NCBI GenBank assembly: GCA_937930305.1
Contig: CALGLE010000012.1
Span: 28,509-92,508 of the forward strand
Source of the DNA: an uncultured Granulosicoccaceae bacterium
GTDB lineage: Bacteria > Pseudomonadota > Gammaproteobacteria > Granulosicoccales > Granulosicoccaceae
Length of the DNA stretch: 64,000 nucleotides
Direction: 5' to 3'
The position numbers and the translations under genes were made by a program. Below, piece after piece: positions 20,438 to 30,937 of the stretch. The stretch's first letter is position 1. Every line of letters starts with the position of its first letter. The notes beneath the pieces were generated by a model, which was not told the origin of the DNA, did not search any database, and worked only from the letters and a program-made list of their open reading frames with translations.

Positions 20438-21102
20438 TTAGAACACAAATGTCTGTTCTGATACTGAAAAATTGATCAATGGATCAACTTGGGTCTCAAA
20501 TAGACTGTCAGTGATCCACTCGGATTCAGACAACCGTGTTAACTGGATGGCTTCCATGGTCGGTTGGCTGTTGTCACCTAGAACTGCAAACAATCGGCCA
20601 CCAATGGCCATTTTTTGCCGGTAGTATTCCGGAACGTCGGCCACCGCGCCACCGAAAGCAATGGCGTCGTAGGCATCTCTAGCATCCCAGTTATCGGCGG
20701 CATCTTGCACCATCAGTGACACATTGGTGACGCCTAATGCATCGATATGGCCTTTCGCCTTGGCATGCAACTCGGGATGAATTTCAATGCTGTCGCAGTG
20801 TCGCGATAATCGGGCTAAACAGGCGGTGAGGTAACCAGAGCCGGTGCCAATCTCCAACACCGAATCGGTGGGTTTTAGCGCCAGTGTCTGTAGCAAACGC
20901 CCATCCACTGTTGGCTTTAGTAAAGTTTGCCCGAAGCCAATCGGCAATTGGTAATCACTGTAGGCCAGGCCACGATGTTCTTCCGCTACAAATTGGTCCC
21001 GAGGCACCTCGGCCAACACATCTAAAACACGTTGATCCAGCACGTCCCAAGGGCGGACCTGCTGTTCGATCATGTTCTCACGAGCTTTCTGTAGAGGGTT
21101 CA
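20438..21102 (-). CDS. pcm: Protein-L-isoaspartate O-methyltransferase
   Basis: MIEQQVRPWDVLD, VLEIGTGSGYLTACLARL, FGGAVADVPEYY. Start at internal Met MNPLQKAREN; ORF extends to 21199. Confidence 0.88.
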
Positions 21103-21246
21103 TAGTGTTTGGTTTTCGGTCAATAGTTCGCGGTCGATACGGCAGGGGAAAACCTGTCGAATGAGCATTATAAGAGAAGTTGTTCAGCCCAGTACTCAAG
21201 TGTTATGGAAAGAAACTTGTTAGCGGGCTGAATTGAGATCGGTGGG

Positions 21247-22710
21247 TCAGCTGCTGCTGCTCTCCGATCCACCCGAATTGGCCGCGTCAGATTTTGGGCG
21301 CCGGCGCCGTCTGCTGCGCTTTTTAGCGGTGCCTTCACCAGAGCTTTCAGGATTCTTGCCGGATTCACCCGATTGGCCCGATGACGCATTCTGCCCGCCA
21401 GATCCGTTGGCTGGGCCACGGCGCGAACGGTTGGACTGGTCACCTCCAGAACGCCCGCCATGGCGGCCACCGCCGCGATGGCCACCGCGTTTTTTGGACT
21501 GTACACGGTCACTACGATCCCCCCATACTGGCTTTTTGGGTTCAATCAGCATTTCATCGGTAATGGGCTCTGTGGGGATGGTTTGGCTGATGTACTCCTG
21601 AATTTCAGGTAGAGAAAAGGCGTATTCCTCACAAACAAAACTCACCGCCTCGCCTTGTGTGCCTGCTCGCGCGGTTCGGCCAATGCGGTGTACGTAATCT
21701 TCAGCTTGCTGAGGCAAATCGTAGTTAAATACATGTGTGACATCATCAATATGCAACCCACGGGCGGCCACATCAGTGGCGATGAGCACGTTCAATTGCC
21801 CGCCGGTGAAGTCGGCCAAAATCTTTTGTCGCTTCTTCTGACGCACATCCCCTGACAAGGTGCCGCACGCTATGTCATTACCGGTTAAGTACGCGGCCAC
21901 TTTTTCCGCCACGCGTTTGGTGTTAACAAACACAATCGCGCGATCGGGTTTCATGCTTTGCACCAATCCCAACAGCAACGGAATTTTTTCGTCAGAAGCC
22001 GGGTGGTATAACGCTTGGCGCACCCCATCGGCCGTAACGTTTCGCGTTTCTGTTTTGATCGCCAGCGGATTATCCATGTGCTCGTAGGCGAGCTCCATGA
22101 CGCGGTGCGATAAGGTGGCTGAGAACAACATACTGGTGCGCTCTTCCGGTTCAGGCATGCGGCGCAATAAATAACGAATATCAGCAATAAAGCCAAGGTC
22201 AAACATGCGATCGGCTTCGTCTAACACACAGATTTCTAGGCGTTTTAAGTTAAATACCTTCTGTTTAAAGTAATCAATCAGTCGCCCTGGTGTGCCGATG
22301 ACAACATCCACACCATCGGCCAATTCTTTACGTTGCTTATCGTAGTCAACCCCGCCGTAGGCGACCATGGACGTGAGCCCTGTGTACTTGCCTAAGTCGT
22401 CGGCATCTTTCTTAATTTGGATGGCCAGTTCTCGGGTGGGGGCCAGCACCAACATACGGGGTTGATTCTTTTCCCGCTCGCCACCATCGTTTTCTAGTAA
22501 CTTGGCAAAACTGCCCAGTAGGAACGCAGCGGTTTTCCCGGTACCCGTTTGCGCCTGAGCTGCGATGTCATTGCCCTGGGCTATGGCCGGTAAGGCCAGG
22601 CCCTGAATTTCAGTACAACGGTCGAATCCGAGTTCATCAATGGCCCGCAGAAGTGGTTCTGGTAAGGACAATTGGCTGAACGCCGGTGTGACGTCAGAAT
22701 CTGTAGTCAT
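21247..22710 (-). CDS. rhlB: ATP-dependent DEAD-box RNA helicase, RhlB-like, with basic C-terminal tail
   Basis: AQTGTGKTAAF, VLDEADRMFD, FSATLSH, HRIGRTARAG motifs, GGHRGGGRHGG.../KKRSRRRRRPK tail; divergent from trx-rho. Start at MTTDSDV or 22737. Confidence 0.92.
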   Translation of the reverse strand: MTTDSDVTPAFSQLSLPEPLLRAIDELGFDRCTEIQGLALPAIAQGNDIAAQAQTGTGKTAAFLLGSFAKLLENDGGEREKNQPRMLVLAPTRELAIQIKKDADDLGKYTGLTSMVAYGGVDYDKQRKELADGVDVVIGTPGRLIDYFKQKVFNLKRLEICVLDEADRMFDLGFIADIRYLLRRMPEPEERTSMLFSATLSHRVMELAYEHMDNPLAIKTETRNVTADGVRQALYHPASDEKIPLLLGLVQSMKPDRAIVFVNTKRVAEKVAAYLTGNDIACGTLSGDVRQKKRQKILADFTGGQLNVLIATDVAARGLHIDDVTHVFNYDLPQQAEDYVHRIGRTARAGTQGEAVSFVCEEYAFSLPEIQEYISQTIPTEPITDEMLIEPKKPVWGDRSDRVQSKKRGGHRGGGRHGGRSGGDQSNRSRRGPANGSGGQNASSGQSGESGKNPESSGEGTAKKRSRRRRRPKSDAANSGGSESSSS

Positions 22711-22818
22711 GAGTTTGTTACATTTATAGTTTGACACTCGGTGATGTCGGGACCCTCACCGAGTAACATGCGTATCGATCAACGAACACGCTTTGGCACT
22801 GAGGAGGTGCATTTAATT

Positions 22819-23145
22819 ATGAGTGACCATATTACCGCGATTACAGACGCTAGCTTCGATTCTGAGGTTTTACAGTCAGATGAGCCTGTATTAGTGGACT
22901 ATTGGGCCGAGACCTGCAGCCCCTGTAAAGCCATAGGTACCGTATTGGAAGAGCTCGCGCCGGAATATCAAGGACGCGTGAAAATTGTGAAAGTAGATAT
23001 CGCCAGCAACCCGAATTCTGCGGCGCGCTATGGGGTTCGAGCACTACCGACCCTGATGGTGTTCAAAAATGGTGCGGTAGAAAAGACTTCCCAGGGTGCC
23101 TTATCCCGCGCTCAATTAACGGAAATGCTGGACCAAGCCATATAA
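22819..23145 (+). CDS. trxA: Thioredoxin
   Basis: VLVDYWAETCSPCKAIGTVLEELA (variant CSPC active site), RYGVRALPTLMVFKNG. Start at ATG 22819 after gaggaggtg; ORF extends upstream to 22741. Confidence 0.93.
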   Translation: MSDHITAITDASFDSEVLQSDEPVLVDYWAETCSPCKAIGTVLEELAPEYQGRVKIVKVDIASNPNSAARYGVRALPTLMVFKNGAVEKTSQGALSRAQLTEMLDQAI

Positions 23146-23513
23146 CTTGGCCAGCCTTTCTTTTCGCAGTTCAAACGTTCGCTTTCTCCTAGTCGTCTCA
23201 ATTTGTCGGCCGGTTAGGGGAGGGCGAATGGTGAGTCAAGAAGCGCTCTCACGAGGTTAATCCGACCAAATCCTGGGTTTACGTGAGGCATTTCGCACAA
23301 AATTCGACCAAACAGCGGTTAAAACGGTGTTCTACCGCACGGAGGTAGACGCCTTTTGCAGAAGCGTGCTAACGTACACGTTGGTTGTATAACGCAGTGT
23401 CGGCACAAGACCGGGCTGTTAATCGATCTAATCCCCACCAAAAAATAAATCACACAAAGCCATTAGCCACGCGTCCGCGTGCACGCACAGCGCATTCGCG
23501 CCGAGTACTACCC

Positions 23514-24776
23514 ATGTCAATGAACCTCACCGATCTTAAAAAAATGAACCCCACTGAGCTGATCGATCTTGCTCAGTCCATTGGTATCGACAACATTGCT
23601 CGCCAACGCAAGCAAGACATGATCTTCGCGATCTTGAAACAGCACTCGCGCAAAGGTGAAGACATCTTCGGCGGCGGTGTTGTTGAAATTTTGCAAGATG
23701 GTTTCGGTTTCTTGCGTTCATCCGACAGCTCCTACTTAGCTGGCCCGGATGACATCTACGTGTCTCCCAGCCAAATCCGTCGTTTCTCGTTAAGAACCGG
23801 TGACACGGTAGAGGGCAAAATTCGGCCGCCCAAAGAAGGGGAGCGGTACTTTGCTTTATTGAAAGTGGATGAAATTAATTTTGGTCCACCCGAGCAAGCC
23901 AAAAACAAGGTGTTGTTCGAAAACTTAACGCCGTTGCATTGTAACGAGCGTATGAATATGGAAATCGGTAATGGCAGTACCGAAGACATTACCGCGCGAA
24001 TTATTGATATTGCAGCGCCCATTGGTAAGGGCCAACGCGGGTTACTGGTATCGCCACCAAAAGCCGGTAAAACCTTAATGCTGCAGAACGTGGCGCAAAG
24101 TATTGCCGCGAACCATCCTGAATGTCACCTAATTGTGTTGCTGATTGATGAGCGACCCGAAGAGGTGACCGAAATGCAGCGCATGGTTAAGGGTGAAGTG
24201 ATTTCCAGTACCTTTGATGAACCTGCCAGCCGTCACGTGCAAGTGGCTGAGATGGTGATCGAAAAAGCCAAGCGTTTGGTTGAACACAAAAAAGATGTGG
24301 TGATACTGCTTGATTCCATAACGCGTTTAGCGCGCGCATACAACACCGTGGTTCCTTCATCGGGCAAAGTACTCACCGGGGGTGTGGATGCGAATGCACT
24401 GCATCGTCCAAAAAGATTCTTTGGAGCCGCTCGTAACATCGAAGAAGGGGGCAGCTTAACTATTGTTGCTACAGCCCTTATCGATACCGGTTCGAAGATG
24501 GACGAAGTTATCTACGAAGAATTCAAAGGCACCGGTAACATGGAACTGCACTTGGATCGTCGTATTGCCGAGAAGCGCGTATTCCCTGCCATCAACATCA
24601 ACCGTTCCGGCACACGTCGTGAAGAATTGATGATGGATCAGGAAGAGCTGCAAAAGGTTTGGATTTTGCGTAAGTTCATTCACGCCATGGATGAAATTGA
24701 GGCGATGGAATTCTTACTCGGTCGCTTACAACAAACAAAGACCAACAATGAGTTCTTTGATGCGATGAAGCGTTAA
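23514..24776 (+). CDS. rho: Transcription termination factor Rho
   Basis: [81 protein letters not shown]. Start at ATG 23514; longer ORF from 23385 unlikely. Confidence 0.97.
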   Translation: MSMNLTDLKKMNPTELIDLAQSIGIDNIARQRKQDMIFAILKQHSRKGEDIFGGGVVEILQDGFGFLRSSDSSYLAGPDDIYVSPSQIRRFSLRTGDTVEGKIRPPKEGERYFALLKVDEINFGPPEQAKNKVLFENLTPLHCNERMNMEIGNGSTEDITARIIDIAAPIGKGQRGLLVSPPKAGKTLMLQNVAQSIAANHPECHLIVLLIDERPEEVTEMQRMVKGEVISSTFDEPASRHVQVAEMVIEKAKRLVEHKKDVVILLDSITRLARAYNTVVPSSGKVLTGGVDANALHRPKRFFGAARNIEEGGSLTIVATALIDTGSKMDEVIYEEFKGTGNMELHLDRRIAEKRVFPAININRSGTRREELMMDQEELQKVWILRKFIHAMDEIEAMEFLLGRLQQTKTNNEFFDAMKR

Positions 24777-24816
24777 ATCGCCGTTTGAAAAGCGCTGAGA
24801 ATTTTAATTATTTGAG

Positions 24817-26406
24817 ATGATTCAAAACCCCATACTAAAAGGGTTTAATCCGGACCCCTCGTTCTGTCGAGTGGGTGATGACTACTACATCGCCACCTCG
24901 ACGTTCCAGTGGTATCCGGGTGTGCAAATACATCATTCGCGCGATTTAGCGAACTGGCAATTGGTGTCTCGTCCGTTGAATCGCGCTACACAGCTCGATA
25001 TGCGTGGCAACCCGGATGATTGCGGCATATGGGCGCCGTGTTTAAGCTACGCCGACGGAAAATTTTGGTTGGTTTATACCGATGTAAAACGCCACGCGGG
25101 TGATTTTAAAGACGCCCACAACTACATTGTTACGTCCGAGACCATCGACGGCGAATGGTCTGATCCAACCTATGTGAATTCCAGCGGCTTTGACCCATCG
25201 TTATTTCATGATGAGGATGGTCGTAAGTATTTTATGAATATGCGTTGGAATCATCGCGGCATTGGCAGCGGTTGTAATTCAACGCACGATGCATTCGACG
25301 GAATTCTTCTACAGGAATGGTCACCCACCGAAGGCTTGATTGGGCCTTGTAAAAACATTTACGCCGGAACCGATCGTGGCTTAACCGAAGCGCCGCATAT
25401 GTTTAAACGCGCCGGTTACTACTACTTGACCACGGCAGAAGGTGGCACCGAGTACGATCATGCCGTGAGTCTGGCGCGCTCAACCGATCTTTGGGGGCCG
25501 TATGAAGACCATCCTGAGAAGCATGTGATGAGCGCGCGCGATACGCCCGAACATCCCTTACAACGAGTCGGGCATGGTCAATATGTGGAAGCCGCCGATG
25601 GCACCGCCTGGCATACGTTTTTAATGGGCAGGCCCATAACAGGCATTGGAACACGCAACTGCCCCATGGGGCGAGAAACGGGTATTGCCCAATGCGTGTG
25701 GAAAGACGATTGGTTGTACTTAAAAGACGGTGGCCTGTTACCGCCCAGCCGTTTGCCCGGCGCACAACCACAGCCAAGAACCGATGAAGTGCACGAACAC
25801 TTCTCCGAGCTGCCTAGTTCGTTTCAATGGTTGCGCACACCGTACCCCGAGCGTTTGTTTCGAATCGATGACGGTGCATTGGTGTTAATAGGACGTGAAG
25901 GCTTAGGCAGTTGGTTCGAGCAATCGTTAGTGGCCAGGCGACAAGAAGACTTTAACTACAACGCAGCCACCCGCCTAGAGTTTTCTCCCACCACCTATCA
26001 ACAAGCTGCCGGTTTAACCACTTACTACGATCGGCACCGTTTTCATGCAGCTCTTATTACGGTTGAGAATGGCGTTCGTGTGGCCACACTGATGTCGTGT
26101 AACTCGCAATGGCCGGAAGGGCAGTTGTCTTATCCCTTAGAGAAGCCTGTGGTTTTACCGGATGGGCCCATTCACTTCTCAGTTGAAGTTCGTGCAGCCT
26201 CCCAACAATTTTTCTGGGCAACACCGGGTGAAACGCCGCAATCTTTAGGGCCATCATTGGATGCGTCAATTATTTCTGATGAAGGTGGGCAAGGGCTGGA
26301 ACATTCCTCGTTTACTGGTGCGTTTGTGGGGTTAGTCGCTTTTGATGTCACGGCCAGTGCCTGCGAAGCAAAATTTACGCAATTTACTTATGCAGCGGTT
26401 GAGTAG
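24817..26406 (+). CDS. Glycoside hydrolase family 43 (beta-xylosidase/arabinofuranosidase-like)
   Basis: IQNPILKGFNPDPSFCRVGDDYYIATSTFQWYPGVQIHHSRDLANWQLV; FDPSLFHDEDGRKYF; TEAPHMFKR; C-terminal beta-sandwich-like region. Confidence 0.92.
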   Translation: MIQNPILKGFNPDPSFCRVGDDYYIATSTFQWYPGVQIHHSRDLANWQLVSRPLNRATQLDMRGNPDDCGIWAPCLSYADGKFWLVYTDVKRHAGDFKDAHNYIVTSETIDGEWSDPTYVNSSGFDPSLFHDEDGRKYFMNMRWNHRGIGSGCNSTHDAFDGILLQEWSPTEGLIGPCKNIYAGTDRGLTEAPHMFKRAGYYYLTTAEGGTEYDHAVSLARSTDLWGPYEDHPEKHVMSARDTPEHPLQRVGHGQYVEAADGTAWHTFLMGRPITGIGTRNCPMGRETGIAQCVWKDDWLYLKDGGLLPPSRLPGAQPQPRTDEVHEHFSELPSSFQWLRTPYPERLFRIDDGALVLIGREGLGSWFEQSLVARRQEDFNYNAATRLEFSPTTYQQAAGLTTYYDRHRFHAALITVENGVRVATLMSCNSQWPEGQLSYPLEKPVVLPDGPIHFSVEVRAASQQFFWATPGETPQSLGPSLDASIISDEGGQGLEHSSFTGAFVGLVAFDVTASACEAKFTQFTYAAVE

Positions 26407-26421
26407 CCGTTAAGTTAGCTC

Positions 26422-27276
26422 ATGGCGGAAAGTGCAACACGACTATATGCACTGTTAGCGCGCAACCATTCTAATGGTGTTGTTTTTCGTCGTGGCCCAA
26501 GTAAACTCGTTCAACTACTTCAGTGGGACCTAGCCAACGATACGCTTACACCCGGTCAGTGGTTTAAAGGACGCGTTTATGAGCGCCTGTGTGATTTATC
26601 ACCCGACGGAAAATACTTACTCTATTTCGCGGCAAATTTTAAACCTCCGTATGGCACTTGGTCAGCGATCAGTAAGCCGCCTTATTTTTCAGCCCTGGCG
26701 CTGTGGCCCAAAGGTGACACCTGGGGCGGTGGTGGTCTGTTCGACGCAGACAGCAACGGCATTACGCTGAACCACAGTCCTTCAGAGATGGCTATGGCCG
26801 ATGGGTTTAAGCTACCACCGAATTTTCGTGTGCGAAAGCAAGCCGAGTTCTCCGGCTGGGGAACCGGTGAGTTGGTGTTATCGCATCGGCTTGTGCGAGA
26901 CGGTTGGATACCTCACTCAGAAGGCGTTAGAAAACAGAATAAATTTGGATCAAAGCTAAGGATTGAATATACCGAGCCGCAGATCTGGATAAAGGCTGCG
27001 TTAAATGGTAAAGCCAAAATAGCGATGGAAACACACGGTATGTATGAGCGCCGAGGCGCGATGTACGTACATGAATTGAAGTATGAAAATGAACAGGAGC
27101 AAATCGATTTTGGCCGATGTGATTGGGCAGATATAACGAAGGAAGGGGTTGTTTATTTTTCTACAGACGGTGTTCTTAAGAAAAAGCGACCTGGTCGGGA
27201 GGTGGAGATTATTGCTGATTTAACGGAAAATTCGTTCGAAGAGGTGGTTCCGACTGAACAGGCGCTTGAGTGGTGA
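26422..27276 (+). CDS. Conserved hypothetical protein
   Basis: 284-aa uninterrupted ORF, 15 bp after the GH43 gene; no family recognised by eye. Confidence 0.65.
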   Translation: MAESATRLYALLARNHSNGVVFRRGPSKLVQLLQWDLANDTLTPGQWFKGRVYERLCDLSPDGKYLLYFAANFKPPYGTWSAISKPPYFSALALWPKGDTWGGGGLFDADSNGITLNHSPSEMAMADGFKLPPNFRVRKQAEFSGWGTGELVLSHRLVRDGWIPHSEGVRKQNKFGSKLRIEYTEPQIWIKAALNGKAKIAMETHGMYERRGAMYVHELKYENEQEQIDFGRCDWADITKEGVVYFSTDGVLKKKRPGREVEIIADLTENSFEEVVPTEQALEW

Positions 27277-27481
27277 TATTGGATTTTTAACTATTGCTAC
27301 TTTGCGTGACAGGCAGTGCATGAGATTTTCTGAATTTAAAGTTCTGCTAAGCGGTATCAAGACTTTGATTGTGTTGCATCGATCCCGTATCATTTTTTCA
27401 AATTATCTCATTTTCAGGCTCGGTCAAGTCACAAAATCGGCATAGTTATGCGGTTGTCTTATTGACCTTGCTTTCGAAAAA

Positions 27482-27685
27482 GTGAACTATTTGTATCTTA
27501 ATGTGTTCACTCTCCAAAAACACGTAAGATTTTTAGTGAAACTACTTGACTATATTATAGCGTGCTGTTCGCTCTTGTTAGTTGGTTGCAGTAGCTCTAG
27601 CAATCCATCCGAAGGTGGTGGGACAACAAGCGAAATTGCGAATGATGGAAGCGAGACAACTTATGGATACAAAACCATCACCTGA
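27482..27685 (+). CDS. Small putative lipoprotein (67 aa), possibly truncated
   Basis: Hydrophobic stretch ending in LLLVGC|SSSSNPSEGGG lipobox; short. Confidence 0.35.
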   Translation: MNYLYLNVFTLQKHVRFLVKLLDYIIACCSLLLVGCSSSSNPSEGGGTTSEIANDGSETTYGYKTIT

Positions 27686-27745
27686 TGAGTCAATGAAGAA
27701 TAGGACTCAACCAGAACAGATCAAATAATAAGGAAGGATAGATTT

Positions 27746-28243
27746 ATGAAAATAAAGCTAACAATAGTATTGATAACTGTAACCATGTTGGTAGCTTGTG
27801 GAGGTAGCAGTAGTAAAACTAACGATAGCGGCAATACGGAAAATGTTGTCCTTGATACGCCCAACCCTTTCTCCGATATTTCCGGAGTTTGGAACTCAAG
27901 CATAGTTGAAAACTTAAACGAAACTGGACAGCCGACTTTGGATGAGATCTACACAGTGTTTCGGTCTGATGGTTCGTTTGTTGTCTATGACTATGAAAAC
28001 GACGCTTTCGGTTCGTTTTTAAACTGCTATACACAGTCCTCGGTACAGCAATTTGACCATTTGGGAGACAACAAATTCAGCTTTACTGACCCAGAAAACG
28101 GCGGAGCCGTAAGTTCTTTTACGTTAATTGATATGAACAATATAAGCCTTAGTAACGTTGATGGAGTGCAAAATTGGAGACGAGAAGGGGCTCTTGTAGA
28201 AAACAATTTATCACCGATTTGCAATAGATCACTTACCCGTTAA
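27746..28243 (+). CDS. Putative lipoprotein
   Basis: MKIKLTIVLITVTMLVAC|GGSSSKTND lipobox; Shine-Dalgarno-like aaggagg-type sequence (aaggaagga) upstream. Confidence 0.65.
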   Translation: MKIKLTIVLITVTMLVACGGSSSKTNDSGNTENVVLDTPNPFSDISGVWNSSIVENLNETGQPTLDEIYTVFRSDGSFVVYDYENDAFGSFLNCYTQSSVQQFDHLGDNKFSFTDPENGGAVSSFTLIDMNNISLSNVDGVQNWRREGALVENNLSPICNRSLTR

Positions 28244-28275
28244 AGCGCTATTGCATAAGTGAAATATAAGCGGTT

Positions 28276-28292
28276 CGGTTAATTATTAACCG
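28276..28292. repeat. Perfect 17-nt palindrome CGGTTAATTATTAACCG
   Basis: Eight pairing bases each side of one central T, read directly, 33 bp after the lipoprotein stop. Confidence 0.8.
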
Positions 28293-28533
28293 TCTGGTGT
28301 CTTGCCGCACTGAGATTAGAGATGACAGTCCTTTTGAACCTACTTGGGTGGTTCGATGGCGGCGTCTTGCGAGATAGTTGTCCCCTATGGGTGAACAAGT
28401 TACTGGAATCCGTTCACTTTTTCGAAGCTAAGAATCCCATACTGTGAAAATTCGTGGAAAATACGGCTAGTGCCGAAATGGGGACTCTTTCTGCCAAAGT
28501 TTGACCTGGGTTCGCCAAGCATGCGAATGTCCG

Positions 28534-28995
28534 CTAACTCCCACGCAACCGCTGTTGCACAACAACCATCAATACCCCAACCAACAAACCCCAAAACGCC
28601 CCTGATATTCCCAATATGCTGATGCCGGAGGCTGCGAATAAAAAAGTAACAGCCGCTGCTGGCCGCGCAGCTTCTTCACTGGCCATCATTGCGGCAACGA
28701 TGGCCGAAAGGTTCACAGTATGTGCGCCCAAGGGGGCACCGAGTAAACTGAATAAGCCGGTGGTGCTAATTAATGGTGCAGCGGGTGTTTCATAATGATT
28801 GGCACTCAGCACAGCCAAGCCTGGAATGTTTTGTGAAGCCATGGTGACAACGAGCAGTGGAACAGCGATGCCGATGATGCTTTCAAGGCTGAATGTAGGC
28901 TTTGTTAACACCAGTTGTGGTGTGACGTTAACTGTCAGCTGCGACACCCAATCGCTTGAAAAATCAACGCCAAGCAACCCCCACTGGCATATCAT
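28534..28995 (-). pseudogene. BenE-family (benzoate/H+ symporter) remnant
   Basis: PLLVVTMASQNIPGLAVL, TGLFSLLGAPLGAHTVNLSAIVAAMMASEEA, SGISILGISGAFWGLLVGVLMV; 153 aa versus ~390 aa expected, lacking the N-terminal half and apparently an internal segment. Confidence 0.7.
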
Positions 28996-29065
28996 GAAGT
29001 AGGGGGATGAAGTGTATTCAGGTGCTGAAACGGATATCTTATCATTGTGGGTTTGGGTAAGATGA

Positions 29066-30043
29066 TTGAGCGATCTTATTGGCGTTACTCATGTTGACTT
29101 CCTATTGTTCCCCAGCAGTGCCATTTGGTCGCTCAAAAGAATTCGTGTGAGCAAACCAAAGCCCGTGGTTAACACCACAAACAACACACTGGCCATCACT
29201 TGGGCGCTTATTGCGACAGCCTTGTTTGCCATTGCTGCGGTCATGGCCAAGGTGGGCGTTAAGCAATACCCCTTGCTTCAAATTCTATTTTTCAGGCAAC
29301 TGGTTGTGTTGTTATCTGTTTTACCGGTTATTGCTTCCTCATTTCCAAGAAGTTTAGAAACAGCCCATCCGAAGATTCATGTGGTGCGCCTAGTGGGGTC
29401 TTTTATTGCGCTATCGTGCGGCATTTGGGCGGTGTCTGTACTGCCATTAACCACCGCAATTACGTTGGGATTTACATCGGTGTTTTTTATCGCCTTACTG
29501 GCGATGGTTTTTTTGAAAGAGGCCGTGAGTGTGAATCGTTTCGCCGCCATCCTCGTTGGGTTTATAGGGGTTGTGGTGGTTATGCGTCCAGGTGCTGATG
29601 ATTTTGCAAGCTTCTATGCCTTCATTCCTATACTGGGTGCGCTTGGCGCTGCGGTGGCCATTGTGTCCGTAAGAAAATTATCCCAACAAGAATCCACGGC
29701 AACCCTGTTGGCTTATCAAGCTGTATTTGTGGGTGTGCTAGCGGGTATACCTTTGTTGTGGTTATGGAAGGCACCCGATGTGTTTGGTGTTTTCTTTCTA
29801 TTAGCCATGGGGGCAGCCGCCGCAGGTGGGCAATGGTTTGGTGTTAAGGCGTTGCGGTTGGGGGAGGCCAGCTTGGTAGGCAATATTCAATATGTGCAAC
29901 TGATTTATGCGGCCCTATTCGGTTTCGTGATTTTTGGCGAAGTGCCCACTTTGCACACATTAATCGGTGGCGCCATTATTATTGGTTCCTCAGTGTATTT
30001 GTTGCATCGCGAATCCTTGGCAAAGTCCATTAAACCTGTATAG
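29066..30043 (+). CDS. DMT/EamA family transporter
   Basis: Ten-TM-like EamA duplication (LFAIAAVMAKVGVKQYPLLQILFFRQLVV..., PLTTAITLGFTSVFFIALLAMVFLKEAVS). Alternative GTG start at 29147 likely. Confidence 0.88.
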   Translation: MSDLIGVTHVDFLLFPSSAIWSLKRIRVSKPKPVVNTTNNTLAITWALIATALFAIAAVMAKVGVKQYPLLQILFFRQLVVLLSVLPVIASSFPRSLETAHPKIHVVRLVGSFIALSCGIWAVSVLPLTTAITLGFTSVFFIALLAMVFLKEAVSVNRFAAILVGFIGVVVVMRPGADDFASFYAFIPILGALGAAVAIVSVRKLSQQESTATLLAYQAVFVGVLAGIPLLWLWKAPDVFGVFFLLAMGAAAAGGQWFGVKALRLGEASLVGNIQYVQLIYAALFGFVIFGEVPTLHTLIGGAIIIGSSVYLLHRESLAKSIKPV

Positions 30044-30053
30044 GAAAAACCCT

Positions 30054-30905
30054 TTGAATATCGGCGTGATCGGATGTGGAAGCATGGGGGGCGGCATGGC
30101 ACGGCAGTTGTTAGCGGCCGGTTATTCGTTGTGTTGTTTTGATCCTCGGGCTGAGGTTCTGCACGAACTCAGTGAGGCTGGTGCAGAACCTGCTGCGTCA
30201 GCAAACGAAGTGGCGAATGCTGCCCAAGTCATTATCCTATCGTTGCCAAAAGCGGTTTTTGTCGAAGCGGTTATGTCCGATATCGCGGCAGACATTCAAC
30301 CCGGCAGTATCGTATTAGATACCTCCACATCAGAACCTGCTACCTCTCAACGCATGGCAGCTTTGGGTGAGCAACGCGGATTCACTTTCGTGGATGGACC
30401 GGTCAGTGGCGGGCCGGCAGCGGCAAACGCTGGCACCATGACCATGCTACTCGGTGGCGATCGTGTCGCTATTGACACGATGAAGCCTGTGTTGGATGTG
30501 CTTACCGCCAAAACCGTGTTTGTGGGTGGATCGGGCGCAGGGCATGCGGCAAAGATTGCAAACAATATGCTGTGTGCCGCCAATTTGGTTCTGGTCGCAG
30601 AAGCGGTTCGTTTGGGTGAATCCTGCGGCGTTCAAGCGCAGGATTTACTGGAAGGGGTGAATGCAGGTTCTGGGCGCAGTGGGGTGAGTGAAGTGAACTT
30701 TCCTAAATGGGTGTTGAATGGCGCATTTGATTCCGGCTTCACCATGGAGCTTATGCGAAAAGATGTGGGCCTTGCTATAAAATTAGCGCAAGAATCGGGT
30801 GTTGAGTTAGCTGGATTTAAACCTATAGCAGATGTGTGGTTAACGGATTCTGAACATGTGCCAAACAGCGCTGACTTCAACGAAATCGTAAAACCCAAAC
30901 CTTAA
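30054..30905 (+). CDS. NAD(P)-dependent oxidoreductase, 3-hydroxyisobutyrate dehydrogenase family
   Basis: IGVIGCGSMGGGMARQL, FVDGPVSGGPAAANAGTMTMLLGG, GAGHAAKIANNML. Likely TTG start at 30054 in the ORF that extends to 29967. Confidence 0.9.
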   Translation: MNIGVIGCGSMGGGMARQLLAAGYSLCCFDPRAEVLHELSEAGAEPAASANEVANAAQVIILSLPKAVFVEAVMSDIAADIQPGSIVLDTSTSEPATSQRMAALGEQRGFTFVDGPVSGGPAAANAGTMTMLLGGDRVAIDTMKPVLDVLTAKTVFVGGSGAGHAAKIANNMLCAANLVLVAEAVRLGESCGVQAQDLLEGVNAGSGRSGVSEVNFPKWVLNGAFDSGFTMELMRKDVGLAIKLAQESGVELAGFKPIADVWLTDSEHVPNSADFNEIVKPKP

Positions 30906-30937
30906 AAATATCTAACAATAAAGTCCAATAGAAGGCC

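Noticed and set aside
21233-21601. Proline/arginine-rich 122-aa plus-strand ORF
   Set aside because: It is antisense to the basic, Gly/Arg-rich tail of RhlB; the composition is an artefact of the opposite strand.
23385-23513. N-terminal extension of Rho in the ORF track
   Set aside because: The extra 43 residues ([15 protein letters not shown]...) do not look like Rho; [10 protein letters not shown] at 23514 matches the normal start.
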